23,024 bases of DNA from Casp-actino8 sp041159745 (lineage in GTDB: Bacteria > Actinomycetota > Acidimicrobiia > Acidimicrobiales > Ilumatobacteraceae): positions 1 to 23,024 of the forward strand of contig JBEAXP010000065.1 of NCBI GenBank assembly GCA_041159745.1. The letters run 5' to 3'. The translations under genes and the position numbers were made by a program. This document shows positions 7,567-14,936 of the stretch, one piece after another; position 1 is the stretch's first letter, and each line of letters starts with the position of its first letter. The notes beneath the pieces were generated by a model. That model ran no database searches. It saw only the letters and a list, made by a program, of their open reading frames with translations, and was not told where the DNA came from.

Positions 7567-8431
7567 CCACGATCACGTCGGTGTTCTCGGGCAATCCGAT
7601 CTGCTGCTGACCTTCGGCGCCCCAGGCCTGCTCGAACGGAATATGTGCTTGGCGTCGTCCGCCGACCTGCATTCCCACCAGGGCCTCCAGTAGACCGGGC
7701 AGAGTTCCGCCGTCCTCCAGATCGAACGTGACGGGTTGCGGATCCTTCCAGGTGCTCACGATCTGTTCGCCGGTGTCGGCCCGGAAGGCGAGAAGTTGCA
7801 GAACGACGGTCATGCCCATCTCGGCCGTGGTTCCGGTTCCGTCGGCCAGGTCGGTGACGACCAGTTCGTCGAGGTTGTCGGTCGCCTCCACCGTGACGCT
7901 CGGTTCGTCGTCGGCCGACGTGGCCGGAACCACCGCCACCGCATCGACCACGAACGAGATGGCGTCACCGGCCTTGATGATGTCGCCCGCACCGGTGTCG
8001 CCGTAGGCGAGTTCGGCCGGGATGTCGAGCTGGCGGCGTCCGCCGCTCTTGATGCCCACGAGTCCTTGTTCCCAGCCCTCGATCACCGAGCCGGAGCCGA
8101 GCGTGACGGCGAACGGCGACTGGCCGAAGTTGCCGTCGAAGCGCGTGCCGTCCTTCGTGAGCACTCCCACGTAGAACACGAACACGGTGTCGCCCTCGGC
8201 CGCGGCGGCACCGTCGCCCTCGGTGATGTCGGTGATCACCAGTTCGGTGGGGAGAGTCGCCGGGAGGCTGACGGCGGGTTCCTCGGCATCCATCATCGGA
8301 TCGCCGGTAGTCGCGTCGACGGCCGAGTCGGTGGAACCGTTCGAGGTGTCGTCGCCCGATGAATCGCCGCCGCACGAAGCGAGAACGACGAGTGAAGCGG
8401 CGACGAGTGCGGAGAAGCGGCGAGACGACAT
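7541..8431 (-). CDS. Tandem-domain FKBP-type peptidyl-prolyl isomerase lipoprotein
   Basis: A 296-residue exported protein. The N-terminus MSSRRFSALVAASLVVLASC is a lipoprotein signal with the lipobox cysteine at residue 20, followed by a Ser/Asp/Thr-rich linker. The first FKBP domain (about 60-155) keeps the usual active-site wording: YVGVLTKDGTRFDGNF, VIEGWEQGLVGIKSGGRRQLDIPAELAYGD. The second (about 175-296) is degenerate: it has LPGLLEALVGMQVGGRRQAHIPFEQAWG but lacks the FD pair and the tryptophan, so it may bind without catalysing. Start choice: TAGCCT lies seven bases upstream of ATG 8431, consistent with a leaderless transcript; that -10 overlaps the stop of the ABC1 gene. Confidence 0.9.
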   Translation of the reverse strand: MSSRRFSALVAASLVVLASCGGDSSGDDTSNGSTDSAVDATTGDPMMDAEEPAVSLPATLPTELVITDITEGDGAAAAEGDTVFVFYVGVLTKDGTRFDGNFGQSPFAVTLGSGSVIEGWEQGLVGIKSGGRRQLDIPAELAYGDTGAGDIIKAGDAISFVVDAVAVVPATSADDEPSVTVEATDNLDELVVTDLADGTGTTAEMGMTVVLQLLAFRADTGEQIVSTWKDPQPVTFDLEDGGTLPGLLEALVGMQVGGRRQAHIPFEQAWGAEGQQQIGLPENTDVIVVIDLLAAF

Positions 8432-8438
8432 TCGTCCG

Positions 8439-8444
8439 AGGCTA
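8439..8444 (-). promoter_or_regulatory. Candidate -10 box (TAGCCT) of the FKBP gene
   Basis: TAGCCT on the minus strand is separated from the ATG at 8431 by seven bases. It shares its TAG with the stop codon of the upstream ABC1-kinase gene. No Shine-Dalgarno sequence lies between. Confidence 0.4.
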
Positions 8445-9902
8445 GTGCCGTGCCGCAGCCCAGTCGGCTTCGGCTCGTCCCAACTCGGTGCTCGGCGCAC
8501 CGTTGGCGAAAGGCCAGAGTTCTTCGGCGATTCGTCGGTAGTTGCCGGTCGCCCCGAGTTCTCCGAGGATCGCGTACAGACCGAGGTTGATGCGCTGAAT
8601 GAACACGAACGCCCGCGGGACCGTGGCGTACTGCGCGATCGGACTCGAACGATCGAACGTGTGGCGAACGATGCCCGAGGCGTAGGACGGTGTCCAGGTG
8701 ATGGCGCGGTTCTCGCGCACCGGCTCGTAGAAGCGGCCGAAGTACGTGCCCACGTCGTCGGTCTCGACCGGAGCGTCGAGTTTGAGCATTCCGGCATTCT
8801 CGAGAACGTCGCGGAAGGTGGGAATGTCGTTCTCGTAGGCCGCCGACTTCACCATCGCGATGAACGTGGTCATCTCGTCGTCGGTGAAGTGCTTCACGAG
8901 TCCGTAGTCGAGGAAGGTGACGGTGCCGTCTTCGTGGAACACGTAGTTGCCCGGATGCGGATCGCCGTTGAACTTGTGCATGCCGTAGAGGCTCCGGAAC
9001 ACGAAACGGAACAACACTTCGGCGACGCGGTCGCGGTACTCCTGCGGTTGCTGCAGCACCCATGACCACGGTTGGCCCACCACGAGTTCGGAGGTGATCA
9101 CGCGTGACGTGCTCAGTGACGGAATCACCGCCGGCACCTTGATGAACGGATGGCCGCGGAACCAGTCGGCGAACGTCTGCTGATTGCGGGCTTCGATGGT
9201 GTAGTCGAGCTCCTCGCGGATACGTGTCTTGACCTCGTCGACCATCTCCGAGGGGTCGAGTCCGCTGAATCCCTGCTGCAGGAGGAAGCCGAGCAGGTCG
9301 GCGTTCTTGAGGTCGGCATCGATGGCCGCATCGACACCGGGGTACTGCACCTTCACGGCCACGGCGCGTTCGGTTCCGGTGTCGGGGTCGATGATCACGG
9401 CGCGGTGGACCTGTCCGATCGAAGCCGCCGCGATGGGTTCGGGATCCCATTCGACGAAAAGCCGCTCGGGTGGTGCGCCGAGTTCGCGTTCGATCACTTC
9501 GGCGGCCAGCGCGGCCGACATGGGCGGAGCGCTCGATTGGAGTTGCGACAACGCGGCCCGTAGCGGCGCGGGTAGGCCCTCGTCGAGGTAGCTCGCCATC
9601 TGACCGAGCTTCATCAACGCGCCCTTCATCTGTCCGAGCCGATCGGCCACCTGGGCCGCCGACTTCAGCTCGGTTTCGTGATCGATCTGAACACGTCGCT
9701 CAGCCGAGGCGAAGAGTTTGCGCGCCGATGCGCTCGCGTACGTGGCGCCGACGCGAACTCCTAATCTGGCGAGTTCGCCGTTGCGGGCCGCCATCGATCC
9801 GCGCCTGATGGCCGACGGAAGCGGGGTACCGCGTCGCTTCCACACCGACCAGCCGTAGGCGCCTCCGACGGCGAGAGCCAGCGCCGCGAGTCGCTTCTTC
9901 AT
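8442..9902 (-). CDS. ABC1/UbiB/AarF-family atypical kinase-like protein
   Basis: A 486-residue member of the UbiB family of kinase-like ATPases, linked elsewhere to quinone and lipid metabolism. The N-terminus has a short hydrophobic segment followed by basic residues (RLAALALAVGGAYGWSVWKRRG), suggesting membrane association. Family motifs are the KxGQ block ALMKLGQMASYLDEGLP, the alanine-rich loop PIAAASIGQVHRA in place of a glycine loop, the lysine strand AVAVKVQYPG, the catalytic-loop equivalent FNGDPHPGNYVF and the DFG equivalent TFLDYG. It lies between the alpha/beta hydrolase (24-bp gap) and the FKBP gene (10-bp gap) on the same strand. The substrate is unknown. Confidence 0.92.
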   Translation of the reverse strand: MKKRLAALALAVGGAYGWSVWKRRGTPLPSAIRRGSMAARNGELARLGVRVGATYASASARKLFASAERRVQIDHETELKSAAQVADRLGQMKGALMKLGQMASYLDEGLPAPLRAALSQLQSSAPPMSAALAAEVIERELGAPPERLFVEWDPEPIAAASIGQVHRAVIIDPDTGTERAVAVKVQYPGVDAAIDADLKNADLLGFLLQQGFSGLDPSEMVDEVKTRIREELDYTIEARNQQTFADWFRGHPFIKVPAVIPSLSTSRVITSELVVGQPWSWVLQQPQEYRDRVAEVLFRFVFRSLYGMHKFNGDPHPGNYVFHEDGTVTFLDYGLVKHFTDDEMTTFIAMVKSAAYENDIPTFRDVLENAGMLKLDAPVETDDVGTYFGRFYEPVRENRAITWTPSYASGIVRHTFDRSSPIAQYATVPRAFVFIQRINLGLYAILGELGATGNYRRIAEELWPFANGAPSTELGRAEADWAAARH

Positions 9903-9926
9903 GATGTGGCTCTCATGACGCGACTC

Positions 9927-10811
9927 TCACGACGACCGCGGTGCGCGTCGGAGCACCGATTCGACGGATGAAACGATGAGGTCGGACATGCGGTCGTGAT
10001 GGGCGGCGATGGCATCGTGCTCGGCATCGATGCGCACCGCGTCGGCATCGGGAATGCTCGTGAAGAGTTCGAGCTGCCGGTAGGCCGGAACCACCGGGTC
10101 GCGCAGAGTGATCACATGAGACGTGGGCACGTCGATGTCGGGCAGCCATTCGCTGGCCGAGAACGAACCGATGGCGTGTCCGGCCTCGAGAATCATGCGC
10201 CAGTCGTGTTGCGCGACCTGGCTCATGGCCCAGCCGCCCCATTTCTCGGCCTTGCGGCGAAGGAACACGCGCTCGGTGATGCGTTCTTTGGTGGCGCTCG
10301 GCGTGAGGCGCGCCACGGCGCTGAGTCCGGTGAGCCCGAGGAAGCTCATGCGCTCGGCGCGGCTGTGCCGGAAACTGCCGGCGGTGGCGCACAGAACCAG
10401 ACCGCGCACGATCGGCCGATGGCGTCGCCACATCAAGAGAGCGATGGGTCCGCCCATCGAGTAGCCGACGGGGATCACCGGGCCGAGTTCGAGTTCGTTG
10501 ACGAGACACGCGGCGTCGTCAGCACAGTCGGCCAGACGGAACGGTTTGCGCGAGCGGATGCCTCGGCCGTGGCCGCGATGGTCGAGCGCGACGATGCGGA
10601 AGTGCTCGCCGAGTCGTTCGTACGCACCGAACCAGTTGAGATCGGCGGTAGCGGTCCAGCCGTGGAGCAACAGCAAGGTGGGCGCATCGGGACGCGGCCC
10701 CGGGAGTTCGCGAACGAACGTGGTGCCGCGACCCGGTAATTCGATCTCGCGCCCCGGAGGCAGCGGCGGGGCCAGCGGTTCGCTCTGCAGAGTGGCCGAT
10801 CCGTCGCTCAC
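9927..10811 (-). CDS. Alpha/beta hydrolase
   Basis: A 294-residue soluble alpha/beta-fold hydrolase. The oxyanion region LLLLHGWTATADLNW (about 46-60), the ALDHRGHGRG strand-turn and the nucleophile elbow GYSMGG with Ser118 are clear. The acid is probably in the ITLRDPVVPAYRQ region and the histidine in DAEHDAIAAH near the C-terminus. It starts with GTG, overlapping the greA stop by 4 bp (GTGA), so translation is probably coupled to greA. The wording is that of general esterase or lipase-like enzymes; the substrate is not readable. An ABC1 kinase-like gene follows 24 bp downstream. Confidence 0.88.
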   Translation of the reverse strand: MSDGSATLQSEPLAPPLPPGREIELPGRGTTFVRELPGPRPDAPTLLLLHGWTATADLNWFGAYERLGEHFRIVALDHRGHGRGIRSRKPFRLADCADDAACLVNELELGPVIPVGYSMGGPIALLMWRRHRPIVRGLVLCATAGSFRHSRAERMSFLGLTGLSAVARLTPSATKERITERVFLRRKAEKWGGWAMSQVAQHDWRMILEAGHAIGSFSASEWLPDIDVPTSHVITLRDPVVPAYRQLELFTSIPDADAVRIDAEHDAIAAHHDRMSDLIVSSVESVLRRAPRSS

Positions 10812-11278
10812 GGGAGTTCGACGCTGACGATCACGACGCTGAGCGTGTGGCCGTTGGGCGTCGTGTACGAGCAGGTTTCGTTCACGCGCTTGCCGGTGAC
10901 CGCCTTGCCGAGAGCCGACTCGGGCGTCATCGTGGCGGCGCCTTCGAAGCGCTCTTCGTGCGAACCGAAGTAGTAGGTCTCGGGTTCGTCGCCGTCGATC
11001 GAGAGAGTGACGAGCTTGCCGGGCCCCACGACGTCGCCGTCATCGGCCTCGACGATCTCGAAGTTCTCGAGAATCGATTCGAGGTGGCGGATGCGGCCCT
11101 CCATGTGACCCTGCTCGTCCTTCGCGGCGTGGTAATCGCCGTTCTCGGACAGGTCGCCGAGTTCGCGGGCCCGCTCGATCTTGTTGGCCACTTCGATGCG
11201 GCCGCGAGTGGTGAGGTCGTGGTGTTCGGCCTGGAGACGCTCGAGCGCCGACTTGGTGAGGTGGTGGACCTTCGCCAT
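10808..11278 (-). CDS. greA: Transcription elongation factor GreA
   Basis: A 156-residue RNA polymerase cleavage factor that rescues backtracked complexes. The N-terminal coiled coil includes the GreA signature (LTTRGRIEVANKIERARELGDLSENGDYHAAKDEQG), whose acidic tip residues DLSENGDYH enter the secondary channel. The C-terminal FKBP-like domain ends SALGKAVTGKRVNETCSYTTPNGHTLSVVIVSVELP. The length is normal for GreA. I chose ATG 11278 (MAKVHHLT) over the longer open frame because of family length and the TACCCT box seven bases upstream. It heads the leftward group with the alpha/beta hydrolase. Confidence 0.95.
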   Translation of the reverse strand: MAKVHHLTKSALERLQAEHHDLTTRGRIEVANKIERARELGDLSENGDYHAAKDEQGHMEGRIRHLESILENFEIVEADDGDVVGPGKLVTLSIDGDEPETYYFGSHEERFEGAATMTPESALGKAVTGKRVNETCSYTTPNGHTLSVVIVSVELP

Positions 11279-11285
11279 GACGCAC

Positions 11286-11291
11286 AGGGTA
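11286..11291 (-). promoter_or_regulatory. Candidate -10 box (TACCCT) of greA
   Basis: TACCCT on the minus strand lies seven bases upstream of the greA ATG, placing the transcription start at or next to the start codon. It is divergent from the leuB promoter-like TACGAT at 11353. Confidence 0.45.
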
Positions 11292-11352
11292 ACGGTGGTA
11301 TTCGGGGGTTGAGACGGCGGACCGGGAATGGCCACGTCGTCGCGCACGCCCG

Positions 11353-11358
11353 TACGAT
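11353..11358 (+). promoter_or_regulatory. Candidate -10 box (TACGAT) of leuB
   Basis: TACGAT ends nine bases before the leuB ATG. There is no ribosome-binding site in the gap, so a leaderless or nearly leaderless transcript is likely. Confidence 0.4.
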
Positions 11359-11367
11359 GTGACCTCT

Positions 11368-12360
11368 ATGACTCACAAGTTGGCAGTGATCGGCGGCGAC
11401 GGAATCGGACCCGAAGTGACGGCGGTCGCTCTCGACGTGGTGCGCGCGGCCGGCGTCGACATCGCCACCACCGACTTCGATCTCGGCGGTGCCCGCTATC
11501 TGCGCGATGGCGAGGTGCTGTCGGACGCCACCCTCGATCAACTGCGCGGATTCGACGCGATTCTCCTGGGCGCCGTCGGCACTCCCGCAGTGCCGCCCGG
11601 AGTCATCGAGCGCGGCCTGCTGCTCAAGATGCGATTCGAACTCGACTTGTACGTGAACCAGCGGCCGTTCGTGGGGACCGCCCCCGGCCACTCGAAGCCG
11701 CACGACTTCATCGTGATCCGTGAGAACACCGAAGGACCGTACGTGGGTGAAGGCGGCGCGTTGCGCCGCGGCACCCCGAACGAAGTGGCCACCCAGGGCA
11801 GCGTCAACACGCGTTTCGGTGTCGAGCGGTGCATTCGCTACGCGTTCGATCTCGCCGCCCGGCGCGAGCGCAAGCACGTGACCCTCGTGCACAAGACCAA
11901 CGTGCTCACGTTCGCCGGCAATCTCTGGGAGCGCACGTTCAATGAGGTGGCCAGCGAGTATCCGGGTGTGGGCACGGCCTACAACCACGTCGACGCGGCC
12001 TGCATCTATTTCGTCCAGGATCCGCATCGTTACGACGTGATCGTCACCGACAACTTGTTCGGCGACATCCTCACCGATCTCGGTGGTGCGGTGTCGGGCG
12101 GTATCGGTCTGGCTTCGTCGGCCAATCTCAATCCGGCCCGCACCGGTCCGTCGATGTTCGAGCCGGTGCACGGTTCGGCTCCCGACATCGTGGGCACCGG
12201 CAAGGCGAATCCGACCGCCGCCATCCTGTCGGCGGCGCTCATGCTCGATTTTCTCGGCGAGTCGTCGGCGGCCGATCGCATTCGCGCGGCCTGTGCCGAA
12301 CCGACGACCGGTTCGACCACCGAAATCGGTCGCGCCATCGTCGGCCGACTCGCCCGCTGA
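11368..12360 (+). CDS. leuB: 3-isopropylmalate dehydrogenase
   Basis: A 330-residue NAD-dependent decarboxylating dehydrogenase of leucine synthesis, also able in principle to oxidise methylmalate in the citramalate route to isoleucine. Typical segments are LAVIGGDGIGPEVTAVALD at the N-terminus, KMRFELDLYVNQRP, VIRENTEGPYVGEGG, the metal-site region TDNLFGDILTDLGGAVSGGIGLASS and FEPVHGSAPDIVGTGKANPTA. The length fits the shorter actinobacterial LeuB. ATG 11368 is preferred to the in-frame GTG at 11359 because it gives the family N-terminus. ilvE follows after 87 bp with its own promoter-like sequence. Confidence 0.94.
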   Translation: MTHKLAVIGGDGIGPEVTAVALDVVRAAGVDIATTDFDLGGARYLRDGEVLSDATLDQLRGFDAILLGAVGTPAVPPGVIERGLLLKMRFELDLYVNQRPFVGTAPGHSKPHDFIVIRENTEGPYVGEGGALRRGTPNEVATQGSVNTRFGVERCIRYAFDLAARRERKHVTLVHKTNVLTFAGNLWERTFNEVASEYPGVGTAYNHVDAACIYFVQDPHRYDVIVTDNLFGDILTDLGGAVSGGIGLASSANLNPARTGPSMFEPVHGSAPDIVGTGKANPTAAILSAALMLDFLGESSAADRIRAACAEPTTGSTTEIGRAIVGRLAR

Positions 12361-12413
12361 GCGGTATACCCCGCTGCGCAGTATTCACAGTGCTCGTCGG
12401 CCCCGGTAGGGGA

Positions 12414-12419
12414 TACCGT
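12414..12419 (+). promoter_or_regulatory. Candidate -10 box (TACCGT) of ilvE
   Basis: TACCGT lies about 28 bases upstream of the ilvE ATG, giving a short leader that holds a normal GGAGAAGAAG ribosome-binding site (12438-12447). It follows a small CCCC-GGTA-GGGG inverted repeat. No clear -35 box is seen. Confidence 0.35.
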
Positions 12420-12447
12420 TACGGCCACGACTCGAACGGAGAAGAAG

Positions 12448-13368
12448 ATGCCCACCCTGATCCCGACTCCCAAGATCTGGATGAATGGAAAACTGGTCGA
12501 CTGGGACAAGGCGCAGGTACACGTTCTCACTCACACGCTCCACTACGGCACGGGTGTGTTCGAGGGAATTCGCGCGTACGAGACCAAGAGCGGCACGGCC
12601 ATCTTCCGCTTGACCGAGCACATCGAGCGGCTGTTCCGCAGCGCGCACATCCTCGGGATGGAGATTCCGTACTCGGTCGACGAGTTGGTCGCGGCCACCA
12701 AGGAGACGGTGGCGAGCACCGGCCTGGCGTCGTGCTACGTGCGCCCGATCGCGTACTACGGCTACGGCGAAATGGGACTCAACACTCTGCCCTGCAAGGT
12801 CGACGTGGCCATCGCGTGTTGGCCGTGGGGGGCGTACCTCGGTGACGACGCGCTCTCGAAGGGCGTGCGCATGAAGATCTCGTCGTGGACTCGCCACGAT
12901 CACAACACCATGCCGCCGGCGGCCAAGACCGTGGGCAACTACGTCAATTCCTCGCTCGCCAAGGTGGAGGCTCTGAAGGCCGGTTACGACGAGGCGATCA
13001 TGCTGGCGCCCAACGGACTGGTGGCCGAGTGCACGGGCGAGAACATCTTCGTGAAGCGCAACGGCATCGTGCTCACGCCGCCCCTGTCGGCCGGTGCTCT
13101 CGAGGGCATCACGCAGAACACCGTGATGGCTCTGGCACGCGACCTCGGTATCGACATGCGCGTCGACAACATCGCGCGCAGCGATCTGTACATCGCCGAC
13201 GAGATCTTCGTGTGTGGAACCGCCGCCGAAGTGAGCGCGGTCAACTCGGTCGACGACCGCAAGGTTCCTTGCCCCGGTCCGGTCACCTCGGAGATCGGTC
13301 AGTTGTACGGCAAAGTGGTGCGGGGCGAAGTGGCCAAGTACCAGTCGTGGTGCGAACTCGCCAAGTGA
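12448..13368 (+). CDS. ilvE: Branched-chain amino acid aminotransferase
   Basis: A 306-residue fold-type IV PLP aminotransferase for the last step of valine, leucine and isoleucine synthesis. Visible are THTLHYGTGVFEGIRAYET (29-47), the catalytic lysine K160 in MPPAAKTVGNYVNS, EAIMLAPNGLVAECTGENIFVKRNG and the phosphate-binding GITQNTVMALARDLG. A strong ribosome-binding site directly precedes the ATG. It is downstream of leuB on the same strand, and the two may be partly cotranscribed. A 10-bp perfect inverted repeat follows the stop, between it and the convergent ureohydrolase gene. Confidence 0.94.
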   Translation: MPTLIPTPKIWMNGKLVDWDKAQVHVLTHTLHYGTGVFEGIRAYETKSGTAIFRLTEHIERLFRSAHILGMEIPYSVDELVAATKETVASTGLASCYVRPIAYYGYGEMGLNTLPCKVDVAIACWPWGAYLGDDALSKGVRMKISSWTRHDHNTMPPAAKTVGNYVNSSLAKVEALKAGYDEAIMLAPNGLVAECTGENIFVKRNGIVLTPPLSAGALEGITQNTVMALARDLGIDMRVDNIARSDLYIADEIFVCGTAAEVSAVNSVDDRKVPCPGPVTSEIGQLYGKVVRGEVAKYQSWCELAK

Positions 13369-13376
13369 ACCCGGCT

Positions 13377-13401
13377 TTCTGGCGACATTCAGTCGCCAGA
13401 A
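13377..13401. terminator. Inverted repeat between convergent ilvE and ureohydrolase genes
   Basis: A perfect 10-bp stem TTCTGGCGAC / GTCGCCAGAA encloses the loop ATTCA, nine bases after the ilvE stop. There is no T-tract on either side, so this may be a bidirectional pause or U-less terminator, or a transcript-stabilising hairpin. Confidence 0.55.
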
Positions 13402-13423
13402 TCACAGGTCCAGAATCTCAGGT
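13396..13423 (+). repeat. 14-bp tandem duplication in the ilvE-ureohydrolase gap
   Basis: CCAGAATCACAGGT is followed immediately by CCAGAATCTCAGGT (one difference). The first copy overlaps the right arm of the hairpin at 13377-13401, and the second ends at the first base of the ureohydrolase stop. It looks like a small local duplication. Confidence 0.75.
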
Positions 13424-14451
13424 CAGCGAGTGGGGTTCTGGGCGCGTTTGCGGGCGGCCAGTCCGGCCAGGCACTCGAACGCCAGACGGTGCGCCACGTT
13501 CACGGTGAGCTCGCTCACGTCGTAGGCCGGGGCGACCTCCACGATGTCGATGCCCACCACGTCGTGCTCGAGACACAGCGTGCGAACCATGCGCAACAGG
13601 TCGGCCGACACGATTCCGCCGGGCTCGGGAGTGCCGGTACCCGGTGCGTACGACGGATCGAGGCTGTCGACGTCGATCGAGATGTAGAGCTTGTCGGCCG
13701 CCGCCAAGGCCTGGTCGATCGCCTCGCGCATCACCGTCTGGAAACCGCGCTCCCAGATGTCGTGCATCGTGAACCAGCGCATTCCTTGCGCAGCCATCCA
13801 GTCGAACACGTCCTTGGGCGGCCAGTAACCGCGCAGACCCACCTGAACGAAGTGCGTGCCGGGAATGGCGCCACTCTCGATGAGTCGGCGCATGGGCGTG
13901 CCGTGACTCGCCAGGTTGCCGGCGATGATGTCGGCGGTGTCGGCGTGAGCGTCGAAGTGCACCATGCCGACGTTTCCGTAACCATGAGCGGCGGCGACCG
14001 CGGTGGCCGCCGGCCAGGTGATGGAATGGTCGCCACCGAGGACGAGCGGAACGATGCGCCGGTTGGCGACCTCGGCGACTCGGGCCTTGATGTTGGCGTG
14101 GCTCGGTTCGGTGAGGCCGTGCGGACAGTACGCGTCGCCGAAGTCGACGACCTCGAGCCAGTCGAAGATCTCGATGCCGAGATCCATGTGATACGTGCCT
14201 GGTTCGTACGCCTGGGTGCGAATCGCCCGCGGGCCGAAACGCGCACCGGGACGATTCGTGGTGGAGTTGTCGTACGGCGCACCCACGATGGCCACGTCGG
14301 GTTGCCACGAATCGAGATCGGATGGTTCGGTGAGGAACGGCCGCTGACCGAAGGTGGAGAATCCGCCGAAGCTGTAGCCGAGGTCGAGTTGCTCGCGGAG
14401 TCCGTCGGGAAGCTCGCGGCGCGGTGTGTCGCGCCCATCGGCTGAAGCCAT
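13423..14451 (-). CDS. Agmatinase-family ureohydrolase
   Basis: A 342-residue binuclear manganese hydrolase of the arginase/agmatinase superfamily, cleaving a guanidino group to urea. Metal ligands are visible: H142 in LGGDHS, D167/H169/D171 in HFDAHADT, and D260/D262 in SIDVDSLDPSYAPGTGTPEPGG. The last motif is typical of agmatinase, guanidinobutyrase and related enzymes, so the true substrate could be agmatine, guanidinobutyrate, guanidinopropionate or guanidine. The start at 14451 is chosen because TAGCGT lies seven bases upstream; the open frame extends 145 codons further, but that part has no family homology that I recognise and runs through the hairpin array. The gene lies downstream of the putative structured RNA on the same strand. 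Confidence 0.88.
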   Translation of the reverse strand: MASADGRDTPRRELPDGLREQLDLGYSFGGFSTFGQRPFLTEPSDLDSWQPDVAIVGAPYDNSTTNRPGARFGPRAIRTQAYEPGTYHMDLGIEIFDWLEVVDFGDAYCPHGLTEPSHANIKARVAEVANRRIVPLVLGGDHSITWPAATAVAAAHGYGNVGMVHFDAHADTADIIAGNLASHGTPMRRLIESGAIPGTHFVQVGLRGYWPPKDVFDWMAAQGMRWFTMHDIWERGFQTVMREAIDQALAAADKLYISIDVDSLDPSYAPGTGTPEPGGIVSADLLRMVRTLCLEHDVVGIDIVEVAPAYDVSELTVNVAHRLAFECLAGLAARKRAQNPTR

Positions 14452-14458
14452 GCGGGTC

Positions 14459-14464
14459 ACGCTA
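14459..14464 (-). promoter_or_regulatory. Candidate -10 box (TAGCGT) of the ureohydrolase gene
   Basis: TAGCGT on the minus strand is seven bases from the ATG at 14451 with no Shine-Dalgarno sequence, the same geometry as at greA, FKBP and the VIT1-like gene. Confidence 0.45.
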
Positions 14465-14475
14465 CCGATACGAAA

Positions 14476-14901
14476 CGAGAGCCCCGAATGGTGCTGCCGG
14501 TTGCCCGGCGCTCCATCGGGGCTCTCGAGATCGAGGTCATCCACCAGCGATCGATCGAGGGTTGTTACCCTTCGTTCGCTCACTTGACTCGCCCGTCGGA
14601 GTTGCCCCCGGCGGGCGAGTGCCATTTCAGGGTCCGATCCGTGTGGCCCGGAAGTTGCCCTCCGAGACCCCGAACCCACCAGCGCCCTCATGGTTGCCCA
14701 AGGGTCGCCCGTGCGAACCTCCCCATGCCACCCCTGGAGGTCTCCCTCGAGGAGCGGCCGATCGGAGATCCGAATGTGTGTGCCGGGGTTGCCCCCGTCA
14801 CCCACAGGACGTCGATGACCTCTCCCGAGACGCTCGTGTGGCCGGGACCCACTAGAGGGCCGGAGCCCTGCGCTGGATCTCGTCACCGTTTTCGTCCCGG
14901 T
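14476..14901 (-). ncRNA. Candidate structured RNA: five hairpins with identical GCAA tetraloops
   Basis: On the minus strand five successive stems are each capped G(GCAA)C. From 5' to 3' they are: 14806-14775 (CGGGG-GCAA-CCCCG core), 14708-14682 (UGG-GCAA-CCA core), 14670-14630 (CGGAGG-GCAA-CUUCCG core), 14620-14587 (15-bp stem, core CGGGG-GCAA-CUCCG) and 14527-14476 (12-bp outer stem, core GCCGG-GCAA-CCGGC). Stem sequences differ but pairing is kept, with G-U pairs in the third and fourth cores that are mismatches if read as plus-strand RNA; this favours minus-strand transcription. GCAA is a GNRA tetraloop, whereas the plus-strand loop would be UUGC. A promoter-like pair lies upstream, and a further hairpin (14907-14878) spans the predicted start. 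The last hairpin is followed by TTTCGTAT, a weak terminator-like tail. I recognise no RNase P, tmRNA, SRP or riboswitch signature. The ends are estimates. Confidence 0.55.
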
Positions 14902-14907
14902 GCGAGA

Positions 14908-14936
14908 ACTGTGTCAGTCACGAAAGTCCTGGTCAA
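14908..14936 (-). promoter_or_regulatory. Candidate promoter of the minus-strand structured RNA
   Basis: On the minus strand TTGACC (14936-14931) is followed after exactly 17 bp by CACAGT (14913-14908), which would start transcription near 14901. The -10 is weak, but similar CACACT hexamers precede two nearby genes. This is the best -35/-10 spacing I could find near the hairpin array. Confidence 0.4.

Noticed and set aside
11279..11347. Longer greA start at 11347
   Set aside because: It would exceed the normal GreA length and run over the divergent promoter region; MAKVHHLT at 11278 fits the family.
14476..14806. CRISPR array
   Set aside because: The repeats share only the tetraloop and pairing, not a constant repeat sequence; spacing is irregular and no cas genes are present.
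14452..14886. N-terminal extension of the ureohydrolase to 14886
   Set aside because: The family N-terminus fits ATG 14451. The extension has no recognisable domain, and it would have to be translated through the hairpins and a promoter-like box.
14476..14901. Known RNA identity for the hairpin array (RNase P RNA, tmRNA, SRP RNA, 6C RNA, guanidine riboswitch)
   Set aside because: I found no GAGGAAAGUCC or ACAGAA-type RNase P blocks, no tRNA-like end or tag frame, no SRP loop, no runs of six C in loops and no ACGR loops on the minus strand.
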